64,000 nt of DNA from Catellatospora methionotrophica (GCF_011297335.1 NZ_JAAOTJ010000011.1:1-64000), one strand, 5' to 3'; positions 1-8,048 are shown, counted from the stretch's first letter. Numbers and translations: made by a program. Notes: a model not told the origin generated them from the sequence alone.

Positions 1-119
1 CCCGCCGCGAAGACGTCACGACACGCGGTCCTACCAGCCCCCACCACAAATGTGTGGGACCTTCACGCCCGACACTCACCCCGCCGATCACAAACCAACA
101 CCAACCCGAACCAGACACC

Positions 120-172
120 CTCTTAAAGAGTCGCGCCGTCGAAGGGGTCCTGAGGCCGCGACTCTTTAAGAG
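120..172. repeat. Long inverted repeat downstream of the purine operon
   Basis: Two perfect 16-bp arms (CTCTTAAAGAGTCGCG at 120-135 and its reverse complement at 157-172) enclose a 21-nt loop. Each arm also contains a near-palindrome of its own (CTCTTAAAGAG). It lies just past the stop of the leftmost gene and could act as a transcription terminator for the leftward purine operon, though there is no T tract. Positions 1-119 hold no coding signal that I can see. Confidence 0.7.
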
Positions 173-210
173 TTGCGACAGGTGAGGCGGGCGCGGGGCG
201 CGGGGGGTGG

Positions 211-1563
211 TCATCGGCCCGCCTTTCGGAGAAGGGTGTGGGTTACTCGGGTGAGGTCGCGGGCGAGGGAGTCTGCGTCGGTGTGGAGGAGGTGGCCGTG
301 GCGGACGACCAGGGCGCCGCCGACCAGGAGGGCTTCGACGCGGGCGGGTGGGCCGAAGACGAGGGCGGCGACCGGGTCCTCGATGCCCGCGTGGCCGAGG
401 TCGTCGATGCGCCAGAGGGCGACGTCGGCCAGGCGGCCGGGTTCGAGGGTGCCGAGTTCGGCGTCGCGGCCCAGGCAGCGGGCCCCGCCGGTGGTGGCCA
501 GGGCGAGCGCCTCGCGGGCGGTCAGCGCGGCCGGGCCGCCGCGCAGGCGGGCCGCCAGCAGCGCCTGGCGCAGTTCGGGGCCCAGCTCACCGGCCTCCTG
601 CGAGGCCGCGCCGTCGACGCCGAGGCCGACCGGCGCGCCCGCGTCGAGCAGGTCGCGCACCCGGGCGATGCCCGCGCCGAGGCGCGCGTTCGAGCTGGGG
701 CAGTGCGCGACGCCGGTGCCGGTCGCGCCGAGCCGGGCGACCGCGTTGTCGTCGAGGTGTACGCCGTGCGCGAGCCACACGTCCTCGCCGAGCCAGCCCA
801 GCTTCTCCGCGTACTCGACCGGCGTGACGCCGAAACGCTCGCGGCAGAACGCGTCCTCCTCGACGGTCTCGGCCAGGTGCGTGTGCAGGCGTACGCCGTG
901 CGCGCGGGCCAGGGAAGCGGCCTCGCGCATCAGGTCGGAGGTGACCGAGAACGGCGAGCACGGCGCGACCGCGACGCGGACCATCGCCGAGGGCGACGGG
1001 TCGTGGTGCCGCTCGATCGCGGCGGCGGTCGCGGCCAGCGCCGCGTCGGTCGACTCGACGACACTGTCCGGCGGCAGCCCGCCCTGCGACGTGCCGAGAT
1101 CCATCGAACCCCGACAGGCATGCAGCCGTACGCCGACCGAAGCCGCCGCCTCGACCTGGGTACCGATCAGGTCCCCGGAGCCGCGCGGGAAGACGTAGTG
1201 GTGGTCGGCGGCGGTGGTGCAGCCCGACAGCGCGAGCGCGCCCAGCCCGGCGCTGGTGGTGACGTACACGAGTTCGTCGTCGAGCCCGGCCCACACCGGA
1301 TACAGCTCGACGAGCCAGTCGAACAGGTTGCTCTGCTGGGCCAGACCTCGGGTGGCCCACTGGTAGAGGTGGTGGTGGGTGTTGACCAGGCCGGGCGTGG
1401 CCAGGCAGCCCCGGCCGTCGATGACCTGGTCGGCGGGGCCGTCGAAGTCCCCCGGCCCGACCTCGGTGATCCGGTCGCCGTCGACGACGAGGTGCCCGCG
1501 CGGATACTCCGCGCCCGCCGCGTCGACGGTCGCGATGGCGCAGCCGTTGATGACGGTCCTCAT
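211..1563 (-). CDS. 8-oxoguanine/guanine deaminase-type amidohydrolase
   Basis: 450-residue metal-dependent amidohydrolase (COG0402, AtzB/TrzN-like) that would deaminate a purine such as 8-oxoguanine or guanine in the cytosol. Metal-binding motifs are visible: the H63/H65 pair in NTHHHLYQWA, H229 in HLAE, H266 in HGVHLDD and D317 in GVDGAASQE; the last motif and the DHHYVFP segment resemble 8-oxoguanine deaminases. I chose the ATG at 1563 because it overlaps the stop of the upstream iron-sulfur gene by 4 nt (ATGA), a translationally coupled arrangement; the frame stays open upstream but only as a shadow of that gene. Last gene of the leftward purine operon. Family assignment is firm; the exact substrate is inferred from context. 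Confidence 0.85.
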   Translation of the reverse strand: MRTVINGCAIATVDAAGAEYPRGHLVVDGDRITEVGPGDFDGPADQVIDGRGCLATPGLVNTHHHLYQWATRGLAQQSNLFDWLVELYPVWAGLDDELVYVTTSAGLGALALSGCTTAADHHYVFPRGSGDLIGTQVEAAASVGVRLHACRGSMDLGTSQGGLPPDSVVESTDAALAATAAAIERHHDPSPSAMVRVAVAPCSPFSVTSDLMREAASLARAHGVRLHTHLAETVEEDAFCRERFGVTPVEYAEKLGWLGEDVWLAHGVHLDDNAVARLGATGTGVAHCPSSNARLGAGIARVRDLLDAGAPVGLGVDGAASQEAGELGPELRQALLAARLRGGPAALTAREALALATTGGARCLGRDAELGTLEPGRLADVALWRIDDLGHAGIEDPVAALVFGPPARVEALLVGGALVVRHGHLLHTDADSLARDLTRVTHTLLRKAGR

Positions 1564-2069
1564 CGGCTCCCCGCCCCGTCCGGGCCGGCCGCTGCCGCGC
1601 CGGGCTCGCTCGCCGTGGCCGCGGCCAGGCGTACCGCATCCATGATCTTCTCGTAGCCCGTGCAGCGGCACAGGTTGCCCGCCAGCGCCTCGCGGATCTG
1701 GGGGTCGGTGGGGCGGGGCACGCGGGCGAGCAGGTCATGCACCGAAACGATCAGGCCCGGCGTGCAGAAGCCGCACTGGACGGCCCCGGCCTGCAGGAAT
1801 GCCCGCTGCACCGGGTCGAGGTCGCCCTCGGGCGCCAGCCCTTCGACGGTACGCACGTCGCGTCCGGCGGCCTGACCGGCGGCGACCAGGCAGGCGCAGA
1901 CCGCCGTGCCGTCTAGGTACACCGTGCAGGAGCCGCACTCGCCCTGCTCGCAGGCGTTCTTGCTGCCGGGCAGGCCGAGCCGCTCGCGCAGCACGTAGAG
2001 CAGGCTCTCGCCCTCCCAGACGTCGTCGGCGGTCCGGCTCGTGCCGTTGACCGTGCAGGTCACCCGCAT
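1560..2069 (-). CDS. Xanthine dehydrogenase-type 2Fe-2S subunit
   Basis: 169-residue small subunit of a molybdenum hydroxylase. The N-terminal plant-type ferredoxin domain has C40, C45, C48 and C60. The C-terminal four-helix [2Fe-2S] domain has C99 and C102 (QCGFCTPG) and C134 and C136 (LCRCTGY). All eight ligands are present, so it should pass electrons from a Mo site to the FAD subunit encoded immediately upstream, whose end it overlaps by 10 nt. Length is normal for the family. In a urate-producing pathway the expected holoenzyme is xanthine dehydrogenase. The catalytic Mo subunit is not encoded in this window. Confidence 0.9.
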   Translation of the reverse strand: MRVTCTVNGTSRTADDVWEGESLLYVLRERLGLPGSKNACEQGECGSCTVYLDGTAVCACLVAAGQAAGRDVRTVEGLAPEGDLDPVQRAFLQAGAVQCGFCTPGLIVSVHDLLARVPRPTDPQIREALAGNLCRCTGYEKIMDAVRLAAATASEPGAAAAGPDGAGSR

Positions 2070-2911
2070 AGGTCCCTCCAGGCCCAGGTCAGGGTGCGCC
2101 GGGCCAGCACGGCCAGCGCGTGGCGGCGGTACGCGGCGGTGCCGCGCACGTCGTCGATCGGCGACGCCGCCTCGGCGACCAGCTCGCCGAAGCGCCGCGC
2201 AACGCCGGGTTCCAGCGCGGCGAGGGTGTCCCAGGGCAGCTCACCGGCGGCGTACAGCTCGGCGTCGGTCGCCCGGCGCGGCGTCGGCGCGGCCGAGCCG
2301 ATGCCGGTGCCGACGGCGCGGCGGCCGGGGTGCAGAGCCAGCGAGAACGAGCTGACCGCGATGACCATCGCGTTGCGGGTGCCGATCTTCGAGAACTGCT
2401 CCGGGCCGTCGGCGGGCCGCACCCACACGGCCGCGATCAGCTCGTCGGGGGCGAGCACGCTGCGTTTGGGCCCGGTGAAGAACCCGTCGACGGGCACCAG
2501 CCGGGTGCCGCGCACCGAGGCCAGCTCGACGTGGGCGTCGGCGGCCAGCAGCGGCGGGTGGCCGTCCCCGGCGGGCGAGGCCGAGCCCAGGTTGCCGCCG
2601 AGGGTGCCCCGGTTGCGGATCTGCGGCGAACCGACCGTGCGCGCGGCCATGGCCAGGCCCGGCAGCCGGTCGCCGAGCTCCTCGATGATCCGGGTGTACG
2701 AGACGCCCGCGCCGATGCGCAGCAGCTCGCCGTCCAGCGACCACGTGGTCAGGTCGCCGATGCGGGTCAGGTCGAGTAGCACGCCCGGCCGCCGCCGGTG
2801 GAAGTTCAGCTCGACCATCACGTCGGTGCCGCCCGCGATCGGCACGGCGTCCGGCCGCTCCGCCCTGATCGCCAGGGCGTCGGCCCAGGTCGGTGGGGTA
2901 AGAAAGTCCAT
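2060..2911 (-). CDS. Xanthine dehydrogenase-type FAD-binding subunit
   Basis: 283-residue FAD-binding medium subunit (CoxM/XdhB type). The sequence shows the FAD-binding AGGTDVMVEL motif near residue 40 and the second flavin motif GTLGGNLGSASPAGD. The ATG at 2911 shares its A with the TGA of the urate oxidase gene (TGATG), so translation is probably coupled. The frame is open much further upstream, but that part is a shadow of the urate oxidase gene. It would accept electrons from the 2Fe-2S subunit and pass them to NAD+. No large molybdopterin subunit follows, which is unusual for such an operon. Confidence 0.88.
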   Translation of the reverse strand: MDFLTPPTWADALAIRAERPDAVPIAGGTDVMVELNFHRRRPGVLLDLTRIGDLTTWSLDGELLRIGAGVSYTRIIEELGDRLPGLAMAARTVGSPQIRNRGTLGGNLGSASPAGDGHPPLLAADAHVELASVRGTRLVPVDGFFTGPKRSVLAPDELIAAVWVRPADGPEQFSKIGTRNAMVIAVSSFSLALHPGRRAVGTGIGSAAPTPRRATDAELYAAGELPWDTLAALEPGVARRFGELVAEAASPIDDVRGTAAYRRHALAVLARRTLTWAWRDLCG

Positions 2912-3771
2912 CAGGCCGCTCCCAGGTCCCACGCTAGCCCCGGCAGGGGTGCGTCGTCGCGCAGCACGGTGCCTTCGATCAGGCCGTACGGGCGGTCGGC
3001 CGCGACGTAGACCGCGTCCGGGTTGTCCAGGCCGAACGGGGACAGGTCGACCAGGAAGTGATGCCGGTTCGGCAGCGCCAGCCGCACCTCGGCGACCTCG
3101 GGCACCCGCTCCAGCACCCGCTCCCCCATCGCGTACAGGGTCTGCTGCAGCGAGCGGCTGTACGTGTCGGTGAACGCGCCGACCAGGCCCTCGCGGATCG
3201 CCGCGAACGCGGCATTCCAGTCGACGTCGAGCGTGGCGAAGCGCCAGCGGGCGTCCACGGCCGTGGCCAGGATGCGGTCGTCGGCCTCCGGCAGCGTCGT
3301 GTACTGATCGCGCGGGAAGCCCTTGAACATCGAGCCGGTCGTGTTCAGCAGCGTCAGCCCGTGCAGCCCGCCGACGGCCCAGGCCTGCCCGGCGGTCGCG
3401 GTCAGGGTCGCGGAACGCACCTCGTCCCCGGCGCGGGCGAACGTGTGGCCGCCGAGCCGCCGCCAGCCGTACGCCTCGACGTGCACCTGCGCCCGGTCGA
3501 TCGGCCCGGTCACGAAGTGGCGGGCCAGCCGCAGCCCGAACTCCTCGATGCCGGCGAAGCCGTCGCGGGCGAACGCGTACACCGTGTTCTTCTGCGTGTC
3601 GGTGGGCAGCACGTCGGCGTTGTCGCCGGTCAGGTGCGTGGCGTCGAGGCGGCCCGCGAGGCGGGTGCTGACGTTCAGGTCGGTCAGCTCGTGGCGCGGC
3701 CCGTCGCGGACCACGGTGACCAGGCGGCACTCGGCCTTGCCGTACCGGTTCGGGCCAAGGCGGATCGTCAT
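2911..3771 (-). CDS. Urate oxidase (uricase)
   Basis: 286-residue cofactor-free urate oxidase converting urate plus O2 to 5-hydroxyisourate. The catalytic Lys lies in RYGKAE (K11) and the Thr/Asp motif in TGDNADVLPTDTQKNTVY (T57). The C-terminal His of PNRHHF, typical of uricases, is present. The ATG at 3771 overlaps the stop of the hydroxyisourate hydrolase gene (TGATG). It is flanked by genes for the next two steps, so function is well supported. Confidence 0.95.
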   Translation of the reverse strand: MTIRLGPNRYGKAECRLVTVVRDGPRHELTDLNVSTRLAGRLDATHLTGDNADVLPTDTQKNTVYAFARDGFAGIEEFGLRLARHFVTGPIDRAQVHVEAYGWRRLGGHTFARAGDEVRSATLTATAGQAWAVGGLHGLTLLNTTGSMFKGFPRDQYTTLPEADDRILATAVDARWRFATLDVDWNAAFAAIREGLVGAFTDTYSRSLQQTLYAMGERVLERVPEVAEVRLALPNRHHFLVDLSPFGLDNPDAVYVAADRPYGLIEGTVLRDDAPLPGLAWDLGAA

Positions 3772-4097
3772 CAGGACCCCCGGTAGGTGGTGTAGCCGAA
3801 CTTGCTCAGCAGCAGCGGCACGTGCAGGTGGCGGTCGGGCTCGGTGACGTCGAAGACCACGGTCACCTCGGGGAAGAAACTGCCCAGCCCCTGGTACGCG
3901 GCGACGTCGAAGCGCAGCCCGTAGCGGCCGACCAGCCACTGCTCGGGGGGCACCCAGTCGGCCAGCCGCCCGTCGGCGTTCGTGGACCCGGTCGCGACGG
4001 TCACCCAGCCGTACTGCCCCAGCCGCTGCAACGTCACCTGCACGTCGGCGGCCGGTTCGCCACGGCAGGTGTCCAGCACGTGCGTCGACAGGGTCAT
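3771..4097 (-). CDS. 5-hydroxyisourate hydrolase
   Basis: 108-residue transthyretin-like protein that hydrolyses 5-hydroxyisourate to OHCU. It has the family N-terminal motif LSTHVLDTCRG, with the catalytic His, and the C-terminal YRGS tetrapeptide that marks HIU hydrolases. Length is normal. The stop overlaps the start of the urate oxidase gene. It lies 13 nt downstream of the OHCU decarboxylase gene, so the ureide steps are encoded in the reverse of pathway order. Confidence 0.95.
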   Translation of the reverse strand: MTLSTHVLDTCRGEPAADVQVTLQRLGQYGWVTVATGSTNADGRLADWVPPEQWLVGRYGLRFDVAAYQGLGSFFPEVTVVFDVTEPDRHLHVPLLLSKFGYTTYRGS

Positions 4098-4110
4098 CGC
4101 GCGCTTCCCC

Positions 4111-4620
4111 TCATGTCCCGAACAACCGGTCGAGACGCAGCAAGGTGATCGCTGTCAGCTCGCGGCGTACCACGTCGCGCTCGGCGGCCTCGTCGTTGCG
4201 CAGCCGCTGCCGTGCCGAGGCGAGCATCTCGTCGGCCGTCCGGCCGCTGGCGAAGATCAGGAACACGTGGCCGAAGCGGTCCTCGTACGCCCGATTGGCC
4301 TCGACCAGTTCCTTCGCGGTCCGCTCGTCGGCGGACGCGGCACCGGACTGCTCGCGGCGCGACCACGCCGCCTCCCGGCCCTCGCCCACCGCCCGCTCAC
4401 CGATACGCGGGTGCGCGTCGAGAGCTTCCCGCACGTCCGGCCAGGTCAGCGCGCCGACCGCCCCGGCGGCGACCTCGCGCAGCTCACCGAGATCCGCGTA
4501 CGGCCGCCCGGCAGCCACCGCCCGCGCCCACGCACTCGACGCGTTGCAGGCCAGCAACTCGCGTACGGCGTCCGGCGCGGGCAGAGCGTTGAACTCGGCC
4601 GCCGACATGGAATGAGTCAA
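4111..4620 (-). CDS. OHCU decarboxylase
   Basis: 169-residue 2-oxo-4-hydroxy-4-carboxy-5-ureidoimidazoline decarboxylase, which gives S-allantoin. The HPRIGER motif with the catalytic His (H70 counted from the first start) is present, as are the downstream EQSGA and FIFASGR blocks of the family. The longest reading starts with TTG at 4620; an ATG four codons later (4608) may be the true start. First gene of the leftward purine operon, divergent from the PucR-type regulator gene, so the gap of about 100 bp should hold both promoters. Confidence 0.92.
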   Translation of the reverse strand: MTHSMSAAEFNALPAPDAVRELLACNASSAWARAVAAGRPYADLGELREVAAGAVGALTWPDVREALDAHPRIGERAVGEGREAAWSRREQSGAASADERTAKELVEANRAYEDRFGHVFLIFASGRTADEMLASARQRLRNDEAAERDVVRRELTAITLLRLDRLFGT

Positions 4621-4678
4621 CTGCCCTACCCCCTGGCGGTGAAGGGTGAGAAGGACCGAAACTGCAACAAAGCCTGGC

Positions 4679-4684
4679 TAGGCT
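4679..4684 (+). promoter_or_regulatory. Candidate -10 and divergent regulatory region of the PucR gene
   Basis: TAGGCT at 4679-4684 is a plausible actinobacterial -10 hexamer, with a transcription start expected near 4691. It sits between CAAAG (4668-4672) and CTTTG (4684-4688), which form an imperfect dyad in the gap between the divergent OHCU decarboxylase and regulator genes. A PucR-type protein could bind there. This is inference from position and symmetry only. Confidence 0.35.
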
Positions 4685-4713
4685 CTTTGGAGGTTACGAC
4701 AAAGGCGGTGCCC

Positions 4714-6288
4714 ATGCGGCTACGTGACGTGCTGGAACAGCCCGGTGTCCGGCTGCCGGTGCTCGCCGGGGAGGGCGAGTTGGACCGCCCCGCCCACCTC
4801 GCGTACACCACCGACCTGCTCGACCCGGCCCGTTACCTCGCGGGCGGCGAGGTCGTGCTGACCGGAATGATGTGGCGGCGGGAACCCGCCGACTCGGAGC
4901 TGTTCGTCGCCGCGCTGGCCGGGGCCGGGGTGGCCGCGCTCGGCGCGGGCGAGGCGCTGCTCGGCCCGGTCCCCGCCGACCTCGTCGAAGCCTGCCGCCG
5001 GCACCGGCTGCCGCTGTTCGCGGTGCCCGCCGAGGTGTCGTTCCGCGAGGTCACCGACCGGATCAACACGGTGCTGTGGGCCGAGCGCGAGGCCGGGGCG
5101 CTGGCCGCCCGCAGCCGCCGCCGCGGCATGGTCGCGACGCTCGCCGCCGGTGCGGACCTGGCCGAGGTGTGGCCCGCCACGGGAGCCTGGGTGCTGACCA
5201 GCACCGGCCGCGTCATCGTCGGCGACCCCGAAGACACGCCCCGCGACCTGGCCATCGGGCGGCGGCTCGCGACCGCGTTCCTGCGCGCGGACACCCTGCC
5301 CGCCCGCTGCCGGATCGGCGACCGGGACTTCCACCTCGACGCCCCCGGCCCGACCGCGACCCCGGGCACCCGGTTCGTCGCCTGCGCCGACCCCACCCTG
5401 CTCGAAGAACTCGTCGAGCTGACCGCCCTCGACGCGGCCCGCTCCGAACGCGCCCGCCGCATCGAACGCCGCCTGGCCGTCCACCTCGCCGCCACCCTCA
5501 CGAGCGCCGCCGACCCACCCGAACTAGCCGCCGCCCTCCACGCCTGCGGCCTCCCCCTCACCGGCCCCTACACCGTCCTTGTCGCCACCCTCCCCGCCTC
5601 CGCCTCGCGCTCGGGCGCGGGTTCGGGTTCGGGTTCGGGTTGCGGTTTCGGGGAAACCGCAGGAATCGGGGCGGTGAAGCGTGCGGTTTCCTCGAAACCG
5701 CACGACGCGGACGGTGTAGCCGTCGCGGTCGTGGAGGAGATGGTGCCGGGGGCTGCTGTCGCGGTGGTGGGCGGGGAGGTTGTCGCGGTGGCGGCGGACG
5801 TGGGCAGGGTCGGAGGGCTGCGGGAGGCGGGTCGGCATCTGACGACGGCGGCGCGGGGGACGCGGTTCGCGGCCGGGTCGAGTGAGGCGGCGGGGGTCGC
5901 GGAGCTGCCCGCGGCGCTGTCGCGGGCCAGGCACGCGCACCGGTATGCGGTGGAGCAGCGGGATCGGGTGGCCGTCATCGGCAGCGACGAGCTGGCCTCA
6001 CATGACCTGCTGCTGGCAGGGGTGCCCCGGGCGACCCGGCAGGCGTTCGCCGACCGGCTGCTCGCGCCGCTGCGGGCCTACGACGCCGATCACCACGCAG
6101 ACCTGGTACGCACCCTGCAGACGTTCCTGGCCTGCGACGGCTCCTGGACCCGCTGCGCCGCCGAGATGCACCTGCACGTCAACACGCTGCGCTACCGCAT
6201 CCGCCGCATCGCCGACCTCACCGGCCGCGACCTCGACCGCTTCACCGACCGCGTGGACCTCTACCTCGCCCTGTGCCTCGACACCTGA
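4714..6288 (+). CDS. PucR-family transcriptional regulator of purine catabolism
   Basis: 524-residue regulator with an N-terminal PucR ligand domain (about 1-120, opening MRLRDVLEQPGVRLPVLAG), a central GGDEF-like region, and a C-terminal HTH_30 domain near residues 455-515 (TRCAAEMHLHVNTLRYRIRR). It diverges from the purine operon and is its obvious candidate regulator. I chose the ATG at 4714; GTG at 4708 is an alternative with no clear difference in ribosome-binding signal. Oddity: around residues 300-335 there is a Gly/Ser-rich segment (SGAGSGSGSGCGFGE) in a poorly conserved loop, and its DNA carries two identical palindromes, reported separately. Confidence 0.88.
   Translation: MRLRDVLEQPGVRLPVLAGEGELDRPAHLAYTTDLLDPARYLAGGEVVLTGMMWRREPADSELFVAALAGAGVAALGAGEALLGPVPADLVEACRRHRLPLFAVPAEVSFREVTDRINTVLWAEREAGALAARSRRRGMVATLAAGADLAEVWPATGAWVLTSTGRVIVGDPEDTPRDLAIGRRLATAFLRADTLPARCRIGDRDFHLDAPGPTATPGTRFVACADPTLLEELVELTALDAARSERARRIERRLAVHLAATLTSAADPPELAAALHACGLPLTGPYTVLVATLPASASRSGAGSGSGSGCGFGETAGIGAVKRAVSSKPHDADGVAVAVVEEMVPGAAVAVVGGEVVAVAADVGRVGGLREAGRHLTTAARGTRFAAGSSEAAGVAELPAALSRARHAHRYAVEQRDRVAVIGSDELASHDLLLAGVPRATRQAFADRLLAPLRAYDADHHADLVRTLQTFLACDGSWTRCAAEMHLHVNTLRYRIRRIADLTGRDLDRFTDRVDLYLALCLDT
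5641..5702. repeat. Pair of identical 21-bp palindromes inside the PucR gene
   Basis: Arms TGCGGTTTC and GAAACCGCA separated by 3 nt occur at 5641-5661 (spacer ggg) and again at 5682-5702 (spacer ctc), 41 bp apart start to start. They follow a short TTCGGG run and encode part of a low-complexity loop of the regulator, so they look inserted into, or expanded within, coding DNA. Confidence 0.75.
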
Positions 6289-6293
6289 CCCGG

Positions 6294-7280
6294 TCAGGCG
6301 CGGACGGAGTCCAGGGCCTCGGCGGTCAGGGCGACCGAGCGCAGGCGGGCCTCGCCGGTGGCGTGGTGGGCGACGATCAGCTCGTCGGCCCCCGCCTGCC
6401 GGGCGAACGCCTCCAGGTAGTCGCGGACCTGCGCGGGCGTGCCGAGGGCGGCGTACTGGAGCATCTGGTCGACGTGCGCCCCCGCGCCCTGCGCCAGGAG
6501 CTGGTCGGCCTGCTCGTCGGTGAACGTCTGGCCCCGCCCGAACAGTCCCGTGGCGAACGCCCGCCGGGTGCCCTGGAACTGCTCCCTCGCCTCGGCGGTC
6601 GTGTCGGCGGCGACGACATTGACCCCGGCGATCACGTACGGCCGGTCGAGCTGCTCGGACGGCCGGAACTCCCGCCGGTACGCGGCCACGGCGGCCTCCA
6701 GGGCCTGTGGCGCGAAGTGCGAGGCGAACGCGTACGGCAGGCCCAGCGCGGCGGCCAGCGTCGCGCCGAACATCGACGAGCCGAGGATGTACAGCGGCAC
6801 GTTCGAGCCCTTGCCCGGCACCGCGTCCACGCCGGGGATACGCGACCTGCCCGCCAGGTACGCCTGCAGTTCCAGCACGTCGTTCGGGAAGCCCTCGGCC
6901 GACTGCGCGTCACGGCGCAGCGCGCGCATCGTGTTCTGGTCCGAGCCCGGAGCCCGGCCCAGTCCGAGGTCGATGCGGCCGGGGTACATCGCGTCGAGGG
7001 TGCCGTACTGCTCGGCGATGGTCAGCGGTGTGTGGTTGGGCAGCATGACGCCGCCCGCGCCGAGCCGGATCTCGCGGGTGAACGTGCCGACGTGCGCGAT
7101 CAGCACCGCCGGCGCCGACGAGGCGATGCTGGGCATGTTGTGGTGCTCGGCGTACCAGACGCGCCGGTAGCCGTGCTCCTCGGCGGTGCGGGCGAGTTCG
7201 ACGCTGGCCGCGATGCTGTCGCGCGCGGTCTCGCCGGGGCCGATGCGGGCCAGGTCGAGGATGGAGAGCGGGATCGTCAT
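6294..7280 (-). CDS. LLM-class flavin-dependent oxidoreductase (MsnO8-like)
   Basis: 328-residue TIM-barrel luciferase-like monooxygenase. It shows SILDLARIGPGE at the start, RVWYAEHHNMPSIASSAPAV (the YAEHH motif) and the IDLGLGRAPG block typical of the MsnO8/YvbT-like group that uses FMNH2 or F420. The ATG at 7280 matches the family N-terminus (MTIPLSILDLA); the frame upstream is open but runs through the regulatory region. It ends 6 bp from the PucR gene in a tail-to-tail arrangement and diverges from a TetR gene that probably controls it. Substrate unknown. Confidence 0.85.
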   Translation of the reverse strand: MTIPLSILDLARIGPGETARDSIAASVELARTAEEHGYRRVWYAEHHNMPSIASSAPAVLIAHVGTFTREIRLGAGGVMLPNHTPLTIAEQYGTLDAMYPGRIDLGLGRAPGSDQNTMRALRRDAQSAEGFPNDVLELQAYLAGRSRIPGVDAVPGKGSNVPLYILGSSMFGATLAAALGLPYAFASHFAPQALEAAVAAYRREFRPSEQLDRPYVIAGVNVVAADTTAEAREQFQGTRRAFATGLFGRGQTFTDEQADQLLAQGAGAHVDQMLQYAALGTPAQVRDYLEAFARQAGADELIVAHHATGEARLRSVALTAEALDSVRA

Positions 7281-7386
7281 GCGGCCGTCCTTCTGACGTG
7301 GCGGGCACCGGCCGGACCGGGCCGGTGCCCGGCGGGACCTGGCACGGTCCCGCCGAGCGTGGCCGGTGATCCCGGTCGGCGTGAAA

Positions 7387-7444
7387 CGGAGCACTTGCTC
7401 CGCCTGCCCTACGACCGTAGCACCGAAGCGGAGCAGCCGCTCCG
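7387..7444. promoter_or_regulatory. Two operators for the divergent TetR regulator
   Basis: Two 16-bp dyads share the half-sites CGGAGC-N4-GCTCCG: CGGAGCACTTGCTCCG at 7387-7402 and CGGAGCAGCCGCTCCG at 7429-7444. They are 42 bp apart, about four helical turns, in the gap between the LLM gene and the TetR gene. The right-hand site ends 2 bp before the TAGGGT -10 of the regulator. Identical half-sites with different spacers argue for a protein-binding site. Confidence 0.8.
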
Positions 7445-7445
7445 G

Positions 7446-7451
7446 TAGGGT
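7446..7451 (+). promoter_or_regulatory. Leaderless -10 of the TetR gene
   Basis: TAGGGT followed by 6 nt and the ATG at 7458. Transcription would start at or next to the A of the start codon. The operator at 7429-7444 abuts it, so bound repressor would occlude this promoter. Confidence 0.55.
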
Positions 7452-7457
7452 GTGTGC

Positions 7458-8048
7458 ATGACGTCACCCCCGGCCGCCACCCGCAGCGATGCCGCCCGTA
7501 ACCGGGTGCGGCTGCTCGACGCGGCGGCCGGGTTGATCACCGAGCGCGGCAGCGACGTCGACGTACGCGAGATCGCCCGCCGGGCCGAGGTCGGCATGGG
7601 CACCCTGTACCGCCACTTCCCCACCAAGGAAGCCCTGCTCGACGCGGCACTGGAGCACGTGTTCACCTCCTGGGCCGCCGCCGCGTCGGCCGCGCTGACC
7701 GGCCGGGCCTGGTCGGACCTGAGCCGTTTCCTGGGCGACGCCCTGACCCGGCAGACGGCCTCCCCCGGCCTGCTCGACGCGTACTGCCAGGCCCTGCCCG
7801 GCCAGGCTGGGAACACCGCCCGCCAGCACTGCCGCCAGCAGGTCGGCCCGCTGATCGCGGAGCTGGTCCGCGCCGCCCACGCCTCCGGCGACCTGCGCCC
7901 CGACATCACCGCCGAGGACGTGTCCCTGCTGCTGGTCGCGCTCGGCCGCATAGCCCCGGTCGTGCCGGAGCCGTCCTGGCGCCGCATCCTCCACGTATCC
8001 CTGGACGGCCTGCGCGCCTCATCAGCCACACCCCTCCCCCACCCCTAA
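7458..8048 (+). CDS. TetR-family transcriptional regulator
   Basis: 196-residue TetR repressor. The N-terminal HTH (about residues 12-58) reads RVRLLDAAAGLITERG through DVREIARRAEVGMGTLYRHF, a textbook TetR signature. The C-terminal ligand domain belongs to the SbtR-like group often paired with oxidoreductases. ATG at 7458 chosen; GTG two codons upstream is possible but would sit inside the -10-to-start spacing. It likely represses itself and the divergent LLM oxidoreductase through the two CGGAGC-N4-GCTCCG sites. Confidence 0.9.
   Translation: MTSPPAATRSDAARNRVRLLDAAAGLITERGSDVDVREIARRAEVGMGTLYRHFPTKEALLDAALEHVFTSWAAAASAALTGRAWSDLSRFLGDALTRQTASPGLLDAYCQALPGQAGNTARQHCRQQVGPLIAELVRAAHASGDLRPDITAEDVSLLLVALGRIAPVVPEPSWRRILHVSLDGLRASSATPLPHP

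Noticed and set aside
173-1656. Long plus-strand open frames opposite the purine operon
   Set aside because: Arg/Gly/Ala-rich translations without motifs; they are complements of the amidohydrolase gene, which has all family motifs on the minus strand.
5600-5702. Short repeats considered as a CRISPR array
   Set aside because: Only two palindromes plus a TTCGGG run within a coding gene; no regular spacers and no cas genes.
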